Assembly (NCBI GenBank): GCA_002633025.1 | Contig: NMRB01000801.1 | Span: 140,191 to 204,190, forward strand | Source of the DNA: Notospermus geniculatus | Lineage: Eukaryota; Nemertea; Pilidiophora; Heteronemertea; Lineidae | DNA: 64,000 nt | Reading direction: 5' to 3' | Part shown: positions 48,701-60,700 of the stretch, piece after piece | Numbering within the stretch: the stretch's first letter is position 1 | Layout: the number at the start of each line of letters is the position of its first letter | Translations under genes and position numbers: made by a program | The notes under the pieces: model-generated | Told to the model about the DNA's origin: nothing | Databases searched by the model: none | What the model saw: only the letters and a program-made list of their open reading frames with translations

Positions 48701-51700
48701 CTCCCGTAACCTCGGGCATGTCTGAGGGTGTAACAGCTTGGGATGATCCAGAGACCAAGGTCGATCGAGAACCATGCTTTCCTGTCAAGAGAGAAACAGA
48801 TTTGAAATGAAAGCTTTGCTCTGTATGGTTTGGTCAAGATGTTCCATCTTAGCTTCGTCAAGACACCTCCACCCACATAGATGATCCTCTGCGTTACAAT
48901 CATTCTACAACAAGCAAAGGTACTGAGCTCATCAATAAAGCATCTCAAGGTACCCAAGGAACTCTGCCCTCGGTCAGAGAGAACATTAAGACCCATCATT
49001 CTAACGAGTCAAAAGGCCTCCACGCATCTGTCTGGATTTGGTCGACTTTTGAGATGCACCCACTGTAGGCCTATGGAGGCAGCGCTGCGGAAAACACAAA
49101 GGACTGCCGAACACAGCACAAGTTCGTGGAGGCCTAGGATGCTGAGAGGAGCGTCATCTCACTTACTTGTCATCATTCGTGTGGCAATTCAGAGCCGATG
49201 TATCTCGACTGAGGATGTCCTCCAAGCGGCCGTATGGCAGATTACGGCCCTCTGAAGATGACACGACGACCAGACCATACTGGGCCGGATTCACCCACTC
49301 GTAGGCCGTCCTGTAAGAAAGAACATGACAAATATTTGACTGGACTATTGTCAGGGCTCACTGAACTGGCCCAGCACATTGATGATTGCAGAAGTGAGGA
49401 GGGATTGTCAAGTTAGTCACTTATCTCTACAGAGCTAAGGTAAGGGCTATGCAGTCCCAAACAAACATTCAACAAGATTTCTTTATAAAATAGGGAGATC
49501 AAGTGGCCTATTGATGTGATATCATGGAAATGAGTCTACACTGAACCAACTACAGTGACTCAACTACAATCAGGAGAGAAGGATGACATTACGACGAATA
49601 ACTTACTTGGCATTTGTCCCGATCCAATGGAGAAGTCCATGTTCATCAAAATCTCTCTGGTGAGTGAAGGTTATCTTAGAATTCACCTCCTTTAGTTTCT
49701 TGACAAAGACATATGTGCTTCTATCGTAATCGTACCATTGTTTGGCAACCTTGGGATGAAGGAATGGCAGGATACAGTGAGAATATCAAGTAAATCTGGG
49801 ACTGAACTCTGCTGTCCTTAGTAGAGGTGTCCTCCTGGCAGAGGTGTCCATTATGGGAGGCTTTACTGTAGTTCATACATAGCACAGTATCCAGGCTCCA
49901 GGACAACCTCTACCCCAGCGGGGTGTCCTGATTTGGGAGATACTAGCAAATGGAACGAATCATGGAACTGAACGAGGTGTCCTTTATACGGACTGAAGCA
50001 AGATTTGTTCCAAAAGAGAAAATATCCACAGGAGAACAATACCTACCATTTTGAGGAGGTATCTCTCCAATGCACCGACTGTCGTGAGTGGCTCCATCTT
50101 TAGGAGACGACGTGACCTGTCAATGAGTGAGGTTTCACCGGCAGCTCGCTCAAGTCGGAACCTGAGGCGTCTGGTCAGGATCTGTCAAGAGAGAAAGACG
50201 GTCAAAACAAACTCTTCAGCTACGGCCTCCGCCATGTCTAGGAGCACCACTTGAGAGTTTTCTTGTGTGAGTTGGCTCTCAGTGGGCAGTTCACCATTGT
50301 TGGTACCTTATGAATAACTCTGAGACGAGTGACACACAAGACTGTCCATGACTGATGCACAACTACCTTTATTACACAATCCATAACACCAGAAAAGACT
50401 TGTTCCTTACCTGGAGACCATAACCACCTCCCGTAGTATCATATGAGTAGACAGGCAGTTTTTCAATGGACTCTAACACAGCTATGAGCTTTCTTACAAG
50501 GGCAACTGCTGGGGTCGTCGACCTGAAATGTGATTTCAAACACTGTTAATGACTTCCGTGACATCTCTGCAGTATCCCGGTTCCCATGCAAACACAAGAT
50601 GTAGTCCAGCACAAACTATAGAACATTGACATCGACCAAGTAGTTCGGCCATTCAACTTTTCTAAGCCCTCAGTGGTGATCCAAATGTTTCAAAATCCAC
50701 CTACCCATCTTCTTTCCCTCTGAAGGCACTTTTGTAGATATTCACTCTTTTCTGGGCCCTCCTCTTGGCATCACCACAGCTCTCATCCACATTCTGTAAC
50801 GGTAGAACCATGATTAGATCAAAATGAATCATATCATTTTTTAGGAGTAAAGTGCACAAGAGTGCTTTATAAAACCCAAAAGTTGTAACTAAAAGGTGTT
50901 GCTCCACGTGAGAGTTTTCTCACACAAGTTGGCTCTCTATGGGAAACTCAACTGTAAAAATCTATGGGAAGTCGTTTGTGCAACTTTTACTGGTCACAAC
51001 ACCAAAGCATGGAGCCAAGACACTAAATGGTCATAACACATGAGGCATGGATATTTACGTTGTTGAAACAGTTGGCTGAAGTGAGGATACTTACGTTGTT
51101 CAGACAGTTGAGTAAAGCCTGGACCAAGCCACTGCTGTGAAGCTCGTAGGCTGAGATGGTTTGTTCGTCTCTGAGGAGAGCTGTCAGTTCATCGAGAGCT
51201 GATCGGAGTTCCTCCTTCCAGCTGACTTCTTCCTGGTTCTGAGGGGAAATGAGAAGAGAAAGAGTAAGATGTTGAAGGAAGGTGTGGTGTGGATACAGGC
51301 ATCATAACCAGCAGTGAACGGCTGATACACAATTCTGCCACAGGTTTTCAGCAGGGGACTACTACTACAAGTAAAACAATCTTCTCACTACACTTGGACA
51401 TTGATTCTCACCTCAGATGGTTTCACCTGTTTTTCCATGGCCGACTCCACCTTGTGAACGATACTACACAGCTTGGCCACCACGCCTCTAGGAGTCGCCT
51501 GCGCCACCTTGAAATGTTTGTCGTACAGTTCCCGAGCGAGGGTCTTCACCTTGATTTTGACGGCCTCGACCTTTGACCTCAACTTTTTACTCTTCTTGCC
51601 TGTCCAACCTGGAGCAAAATCTGCGCCGAGGGACATCTCCGCTGTGAATGTATGTTTCGTTCCTCGATTTGACTCGAAGACAAAGCCGGGTAGGTCCTCA

Positions 51701-54700
51701 CGGAGGATGGTGGCCTGCTGCTGTCCGTCTGAATTATGAATGATGAGTTCCCCGTCCTTCTTACATGTCAAGGACCAGTTACCGACGACGATCCTCGTCG
51801 GACTGGTGTGGGACAATATCGGCTGACTAGGTGTTCCACTTTTTACTTGACTGCGAGCTCTTTGAAGTTTTTCTAAGAATTCTCCTCGGTTTTCTGAAAA
51901 ACGACAAATTATACCAGACTCGACTCTTGCTTTTTTCCCAGCTGACTGAATTCTATGGCAAAACTACCGACTATCGACTGATTATAATGAGCTGTTGCCA
52001 TCCTTGGGAATCAATGGGAGACTCTACTGCCGTTACAGGCCATCTGTTAGCAGTCCTAGAACGTCACAAATTTGTTGTCACAGACGTAGGCCATGGCCTC
52101 ATGTCATTATGAATGATGTTGTGGCATGCACTTCTTCTCTGTGACGTCAAATTCCGTGATGTCTTAGGACTGCTAACTATGGGTGGCCTCTAACGGTAGT
52201 AAAGTCTACTACTGACGGCAGACTGAATCTAGAATCCTTGCTTTAGAAGAAACACCTACCAGAACTATCACTCCCTCCCTCAGGACTCCCACTTGAATAC
52301 ATCGTCGCTAGTTTCCCATCCAGAATAAACCTGAACCAGCCATTGCTGCCGTTGGAGAGTTCGAGGGCTGCCGCATCGCTCCAGATGTAGAGACAGTCGC
52401 GGCCGCGGGCAATGCACCAGTCTTTCCAATGATAGGGTCGTCCCTGGAGGATCTCCTTGGCGTCCTCCATCAACACTTCCTCCTCCTGAGACGAAAATGA
52501 GAGGATTAGGATGAGTGTTTGAGAATCTACTGGGAGACTTTCCTGCTGTTAGAGGCCACCACCAGTTAGTGGTCCTGGAATCATGGAATTTGGTGTCACA
52601 GAGAAGAAATGCACGCCACACCATGTCATCTATGACGGTGAGGCTGTGCCTCACGTCCGTGACGTCAAATATTGTGATGTTCTAGGACCGCTAAGAGGCG
52701 GCCTCTAACGGCAGTAAAGTCTCCCATTATGTTTGGTTCCTTCTTAGTTCCAAACTGATCAATGATAACAAGCAGTTACCTATGAAATGACAGAGGCCTA
52801 ATGCAACCAGCTGGGTGACAAATAGACTTCAGTGTGAAAGAACAGCTTGATTATGGAACAGACTGATCATGGAAAGTAAAGTTTAAAAGATAAATGAACT
52901 TGTAACTTGTAATTCATAATGTGAACGAATGTAAACAGCAACAGAAATTCCAAGTTTTCAACATTTTTCCACTAACTTTGTCAAGATATTCAATAATGGT
53001 ATCCTAAAATTGCAAGAGATGTAAGTATGTGAGAATTAACACCACCAGTGCTGAGTGATGAAAGTGGCTCCAAGATGGTGTGGACAGTATTTGTTGCCGA
53101 CGAGGGAGGAGACATGATGTTTTGTGTGACCCAATGCCCCATGACGATCACACAGGATGCTCATTTGCAGACCGCAATGTTCAAATCCAGTAAGTGACGT
53201 ACCACTCGGAGGTGCACATGCCATCTTGTAGCTTTGAGAGTCGAGACAACATACAGTCCCCACACAAGCCAGTCTTACCTTTTCCTCCTTGCCACGGCAT
53301 CCGTTATCCTCCTCCGAGGGTCCAGCCAGAGTGAGAACCTTGTTGAAGACACCAAGCCTGGCAAAGTGCTCGAGGAATAAGTCACTATCCTTGGAGGTGA
53401 GGTCCTCGATGATTTGGAGGGAGGTGAGATGACCCTCCTCATCCTGACGGAGAAAATGCAGTCAATCAGTCATTCAGAATTGTTACCTGGTCAGGACGAT
53501 GAAACTGACTGGTCAACACAAGTCTGGGAGTGACACTGTACAGTTGACGCCTGTGAGGAACCCAATGCTGTCTTGTGACCTTTGAGAGTCACAACAATAG
53601 CAGACAAATGGTGTTGATATCTCACCTCGCTATCCAGAACTGTAGCCAAGACCTCAACAAGCTGTGAACCAAAGTTACCATTGGCACACACTTCCATCAA
53701 GAGAGGCATCTGAATGTAGTGGATCATCTTCTTGATCAAGGAGAGACTTGCTCGCCTGTAACGAAAGGAAGACGTGGAATGAGGAAAGTGACGAGATAGG
53801 GCCAGAAGGTATAACTTACTGACAGCTCAAAGCCATAGGCAGGCATGAAGTTCACATCGAGGTCTGGTGAGACAGGCAGTCCAATGCTTCCTTACCTAAC
53901 AGACGGGAGCATAGTGCTCTGATAAACCTGCGTGAACACTGGCAAGAGTCTCTGTAGATACACCGGCGCCATCTCTGGGTCACCTTTAGGTTCTGATGAG
54001 TCAGCTTTGTCTGGTTCTGTGATCTCTTCTTTCTTTTCCTTTTCGACACTCTCCTGTACTGTAGGACAGGCAGGAACTGGTGATGAGCCTGACCCGGATG
54101 TACTCGATGCGCTGGAGAGTGTTGATCCCTCCCTATTGGCTGTGGGTAGCATCCATTCTCCTATATCAATACAATCAACATAATTTATGGTTCAGAGGCT
54201 CAATCAACATAATTTATGCTTCCGAGGCTAAATCATCATAATGTATGTCTCAACTGACATGATTTAAGTTTCAAACGCTCAATCAACAGCATAAAGTCAA
54301 CTTTGACTCTGCAAAAGCTGAAGGCAGCCAAGGTTCTTAGCTGCAGCATGTGCCCAGGCTTTGAAATCAACTACCCTCCACTACCCTCGGCTGAGATGAG
54401 CAGAGGACCCAAGTCCTCAGCCTTTATCCCTATCATCAGCAGGCCAACAGCAATACGACCATGTCAAGACACTTACCAGGAGACTGCAGTATCTGTATGA
54501 CCTCCCTATGACCTTCATCTCCCCTCTCCCTCGCCTTATCAAGCGGTGTCTTGCCATCTTCATCACGTAAGTCTGGGTTGGCACCATGTCTCAGCAGTGT
54601 CTGAAACATAGAGGTATGGACATTATGGAAGGATGATGATGTTGTGGTTACCGACTGGTTGACAACGGAAGATAGCGTTAGAAGTGATAATACCTAACAT

Positions 54701-57700
54701 AAGACATAAGTCACATCACACGAACCCAAAACATGGCTAGAGTGACTGGGAGCAGCAACTGACGTGAGGACCCACCCGAATTCGGTGTTGTGGCTAGGGT
54801 AGCCTTCCACACCAGCTCTAAACTAACGCAACGCCAAACTTTTGACCATGGCCTTTCGTTTGATTGAGACAGATCTTGGCCATGTTTGTGTGACCTAATT
54901 CAATGAAACATGTATTGATGAAGGAGTTGCTTACTTTCACAATCTGTGGCCTCCCAAAGCAAGCAGCATAATGAAGGGAGGAGGACCTGAGACCTCGGTT
55001 AACATCAGCACCTCGCTCACACAGGAACTCAACCTGAAAGTTAAGACACGTGATTAAAAGAAGATGGAATGCTGAATGATGTAACTGTTGTTGAGAGCCT
55101 GTTTGGGGCCATGATTTCAAGACGCCACGAAAGATATTCTGAGAAGTAGTCAAGCAAAACCTACCATTTCTTGTGTTCCAAATGCCGAAGCCCAGTTCAG
55201 TAAAGTCTGTCCCACATCATCCATGAAGTTCACCTCAAAACCTGTAAGGGATATCGGAAATCATGCCATGAACGAAAGAACATTAGGGCCTACTCTGTGA
55301 TGCCACAGAAAGCACAACTCTCTGTCTTTAGCAGCACTTGGCAGTCTTGAAGGTCTTTCTCTGTCGGTGGCACTACTAGTGTATTCATGAGACATGCTGT
55401 TGGATCAAAGACAGCGTTTGTAAGCTTCAAGGCCCGACTCCCAGATGAGAGGGCATAGCATCTTTAATTCAGATACGGAGCCTGACTACTCACTTCCTGT
55501 ATCCACAGCATCTATCACAGCATCCGTATCCTTGCTCCGAATACAATCAATCAGTTGTCGGTGAGATCGCTCTCCAGCGCTGTCCATCCGCCTCAACCCG
55601 GGGATACGACACATCGCCCCGACGCCAGACTTGGGCAGCGCCTTGCGACCCTCGAACAGGAGCACAAGCAAAAGGTCGACCAATCGCATGGTGTCCAGCA
55701 CGCATCTGTAAGTTGATTAGAAACACATCTATAACTGGAGGTTCTACATCTTTTTTCATGATTACAGACTCTCTGGATGAAAATCAACGGAGTCACTTGG
55801 GGAATTTACAGAGAATCAACCCACTACCTACCTCTCATCCCCCCTGAGTGCACTCTCAATGGACTCTGGCATCTCCGACCTCAGGAGGTCCGCCGTAACA
55901 CCAGGCGAACCACGGCACAGCGTCGAAAGCAAACTAATCACAGTAGAAATACTCGGGCTGCTCTTTATCTCCGGTGTGGCAGTGGCGCCGCCTGGTGTGG
56001 TGGACATGCCCGGCCCGCAGACGCCACTGGCAGCCAACCTCTGTAGCAGGTCGGAAACCAGGCCATGTTTGGCGAGGGGAGCGGGATCGACGTTACGTCT
56101 TGTGAACCGGTCAGCGAGGGAAGCAAAGCACCGTAGAGCACCATCAGCAACCTGGTGGAAACAAAGATTTGAGAAAGTTATAGTCTTTACATGAAGATTT
56201 CTACCATAATCAAGGCAAGGGTGACCAATTAATTCTGGTGTTAAACATCAAAAACAGCCAAGATTCTCTCCAAATCGACACCAGCTTCCTGCATGTTCGA
56301 CAAGATACTTACGAACTGGTCTTCATGCTTGAGAAGCGTCGACAACGACTCGACGCATGACTCCAGCGTCGCATCCTGAGGCTCCATCTTCCCGCAGAGG
56401 CGCGATACCACAGACATGGCGGAGTGGAGCGTATCTTTATGGATCTGTGTTCCATGTTCTCGGATAAACGTCAACACGCAGTTCAAACCGGATGATTCAA
56501 ATACAGATCCTGATTCTCTCGTGCATATTAGTTCTAGCACCTGAAAAGTAACCATCGTAATTGATTGTCATCAGTCAAGTCTGTCTCTCATCAGGCTAAA
56601 GGGAGATCACTTGATTGTGGAGGAAGGTATTCCTGGGTTCAAGTTTATTCTTGAACCCAGAAGCTAAGAAGTGACAGGTGCCGATACTTCAACTGGACCA
56701 CTCTGACAGCCCAACTGCATTCATTCGCCCGTTTCCAAACTCACCTTAATACACTGTTCACTAAGATCCCTGCTCGTTCTTGACGACATCTCAACACAAA
56801 CAAGCCGGTTACAGATGGCCTTGATGGCACCATCCACGGCCACGATGCGGCGCGTACACTCAGCGGAGACATCGAGATAGTAGGTGATGGCACGGGCGGT
56901 CACTTCAAGGACGTTGTCTGGGGCGCATTCATCCAGGAAGATCCGGCAGAGGGCAGGGAGGAAGGTACGTGGAGGGCAACTGAAATGACAGATTACTGAT
57001 GTCACACTACCTGCAGTATCCTACACTATTATGGTAACTTGGTTGTGGTCATGGTCTTACTACTGATGACCGAGTTTACAGTATCCAGTCTTGCAGGCCC
57101 AGGTCTTGGACTAGGGGCCAGGAGGTCCCTGATTTGAATCCTGCTGTCGGCGCCGGGCTTTGGGCAAGTGTCTTTGCATTCATGAATACCTCAACTCGTC
57201 ACCCACGTGTTAAAGGGGTACTCAGCTGGCAGAGAGATGGCATAGTGATTGAATAGTGCTTTGTACATGTAGCAGTAGCACTCATCACAAAGTGCAGCTC
57301 AGCTGTACACTCCCCAGGGTGTTGAGAAGGTTTTCAAATGAAGAGGCCTATGTCATGAAGTGATGACGGAGCTTTCATTTCACCCTGGAGGTGTGCTATT
57401 TATCAGCTCAACATCATGAATATGATCATCATCAATCTCCAATGGGCACACTTGATAATTCGTCTACATGAGCAGCACTCAACTGACGTCAATTCCCTGC
57501 CTTGGAGAAGTAAATTGTACATGTACCGCACCTTGCCCAGGATCAGTGAGAGTGATGCAGGTTACACGACAGAGCTGCCTTGAGGTCAGGTATTATGGTA
57601 ATTTGAGAAAGAGAAGAGACCAAATTTGACTAGTTCCTGAATCAGCAAAGTGCTCCAAGTGATCATTTTTCATGTCAAGGACGGAATTATACCGATGATT

Positions 57701-60700
57701 CTTCCAAATGTAGTCAGATCAAAAGAGCGCATGACAATACCAAGATCTATAAACAGACCTATGGGAGTATTCAATTGGTTGGAGTATAGGAAGTTCTTGG
57801 TTTCATGATTGTCATGCCCTGAGCTTAGTTCCTTGATATAGCAATGAAACAAGGAAGCACAAGCCATGAGTAGGAAGTGAAATCAGTGAATCATGCCAAT
57901 TTGACCCTGTAGATGGGTCAGGCCACGCAGAGGTTAACATCAGGAGCAAAATTTGAAACATCATGAAATGACTTCCAATGTGTCTGATCTTAAAGCCAAG
58001 ATTCCAAATTGTACAGAACAGAAAGAATTATTGAATTATCTCAACTAGAACAAAAGTTATGGACATTTGAATTCATTGTGGATGACGAGAATGAAGAGAT
58101 GTTTTTCCCACCTGATTCTGTACCATAGGAAAGGGCCTACTGAGTAACTATTTCCAATGAAGTATGGATAGATGACTTTTTTTCTGATGATGGTATGATT
58201 AGGCATCCCATTGGAGTCGGTTGTTTGGGATAAAACCCCACAGAATTTTTTTGACAGGGTTTTCAAAAATGTCTTTTTTCTCATTTTGGCTTGTCCCTCC
58301 GTTACCAAAAAAGCGTTATTTTTCAATTTTTCAAACATCAAATTTCCACTTGGAGAGGTGAAACTTTGCAAAAGAAAGCATATTGGGATGCTTCTCCATG
58401 TNTAAAAATCCGCCGCCCGGTAAAAAAAAATCACTGCCCGGTCAAAATTATTCACTTTAAATAACAGTGAGGTTTTGCAAGCACCGACAGGAGCTAGATT
58501 TGCGTTCCGAAATGCTGGGAAATCGCATTTCAGGGCTTCTACATTGTAGATTTCGAATTTTTCTGGGCAAGGCCCCCAGACCCCCCGCTGAGGACGCCTG
58601 TGCGGCAGTGGCTTCCAATATCAGTAACCATGTGACGTCGCCAGCGCCCGGTCTGTTTCAAACCCTGTGGAGAACCCTGGGCAGAGATGACCCCCCACAG
58701 AGAGAGAGAGAAGGGGAGGGAGATAGGAAGACAGACAGAGAGAGCGAGAGAGGGATAGCAAGACGGAGGAGAGGGAGAGAGAAAGCAAGAGGGAAGGAGA
58801 GAGAGAGGGAGAAAAAGAGAGTGAGAGAGCAAGAGGGAAGAAGGAAGGGAGAAAGAGGGAGAGCAAACCAAGAGGGAGGGAGATAGGGAGGGAGAGAGTA
58901 GAGAGAGTGAGTTGGTTCAACCCAAAGATATCTTTCTTAGTGATTTATATGTGATTTAATACCGTTACAATCACACTAAATGCTATATACAAAGGCAGTA
59001 ATAAATACAAATTACAAAGGCAGTAATAAATATTAAACAAAGGAAAGCGCCCCCATAGGGTATTATTTGCATTGTGACAACAATTATGGGTGATTAAAAG
59101 AGGATAAAATGTTCCAAGATATTCATGAGTGTGGGTCAACATAGAAAAGTGCACAGACAAAAACACTTATATGCTGATGACAAATACCTTTGTCCACATA
59201 CATGTTGGTTCCAGACACAACAATGCCAATTGAGACCTCCTGTTGATAATATTATGTAGGCCTCCATGATCACCAGGACACCAGCTGGTACTGGACTGAC
59301 TACACTTGTACATGTACATGCACATGTAATTCAATATTAAGCGTGGCAAACCTACAATGCTGGAAGGCCTTTGCGTTGTTTTCAGCATATGTCATTGCAT
59401 GAGGTCCACAGTTTTGTTGGGTTTAGAGCGTAATCTGTTTGATATACATTTTACATGGTAAGCCTAGAACGCTGACTATCGTTTCAAGGCCTGGATTGTC
59501 ACCCATGTTAATTCGAGGTGCCCAGCTAAGACAAATTAGGCCTGATCAAACACATCTACAATGTATAACGTCCTGCTCGATGGGCTCTAAGAAAATTCGT
59601 CCCTGGAAAATTTGTCCCCGAGGAGAATTCGTCCCTGGAAAATTTCCCGGGGATGAATTTTCCTGTAACCTGCTCGATGTGCTGGGCCTACATTGTAGAT
59701 CATTCATGGAAACAAGAGCTGTTGTTGGTGTACCCCAAGGTACCGAAATCCGGAAACAAAAGATGTAAAACACAGGCCCTGGATAACGTTACAAATGTAT
59801 TGTAAGCCCTCAAAGTCAAAGGTCCATGTACAGTCTTGTTCGTATTAATATCAACACCTATTATCTCAAATATCTCATAAACCACCAATCCAATTTAAAT
59901 GTGGTTTTCTGCATAAGGTCAGAAATCTTGTAGACTACAACTGGGTATCAATGTTTTTGCACAAGATTTACTTCTTCATTGCGTAATCTGTCGTTGAAAA
60001 AAGGTCCCCAAAAAAACTTTTTTGTTGCTGGATTTTTCCCCAAAATTCCTTTGCTAGAATGAAGTCATGCCAAAATAAAGGCGATTTAGCAAGTTACTGT
60101 CAAAATCGGCCATTTAGTTTTTGAAAAATTGACGTTTTTGTAAAGCTATATCAACACCACTTGTCTTCCACTGCCAACAACTTATGAGACGGTCCCTACA
60201 TAATAATGCAAACCATACTTCATGTCCCTTGTGTAGGCCGTCAGTGCATACAAAATCCATAGATCTATAGAACAGGGCTGAGTCCTATGTGGCAAANTGT
60301 TTCAAACCCTGTGGAGAACCCTGGGCAGAGATGACCCCCCACAGAGAGAGAGAGAAGGGGAGGGAGATAGGAAGACAGACAGAGAGAGCGAGAGAGGGAT
60401 AGCAAGACGGAGGAGAGGGAGAGAGAAAGCAAGAGGGAAGGAGAGAGAGAGGGAGAAAAAGAGAGTGAGAGAGCAAGAGGGAAGAAGGAAGGGAGAAAGA
60501 GGGAGAGCAAACCAAGAGGGAGGGAGATAGGGAGGGAGAGAGTAGAGAGAGTGAGTTGGTTCAACCCAAAGATATCTTTCTTAGTGATTTAATACCGTTA
60601 CAATCACACTATATGCTACAAACAAAGGCAGTAATAAATACAAATTACAAAGGCAGTAATAAATATTAAACAAAGGAAAGCGCCCCCCATAGGGTATTAT

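Larger units (their letters stand above)
46099..57366. repeat. Tandem duplicate block B (HECTD1 exons 2-25)
   Basis: 11,268 bp, in direct orientation after exon 1 and before block A. The junction with A is at GTGATGA/A/ACACTGGG (46091-46106). Coding exons are the same lengths as in A. No N marks the junction. Confidence 0.95.
58654..59824. repeat. Duplicated intron 1 block, copy E
   Basis: Aligns with 60298-61464 (copy F) from TGTTTCAAACCCTGTGG to CAAAGGTC with few differences. Copy F begins at the first base after the N at 60297. This fits a small alternative-allele contig placed beside the main one. Confidence 0.9.

Noticed and set aside
33940-57366. Two separate HECTD1 paralogous genes
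   Set aside because: There is only one exon 1 and one set of exons 26-30, and the duplicated blocks lack their own starts and ends. This is partial duplication or allelic misassembly, not two genes.
58467-58920. Arg/Glu-rich and Ser/Leu-rich open frames of about 100-140 codons
   Set aside because: Produced by the GA-rich purine tract, which is low-complexity on both strands.
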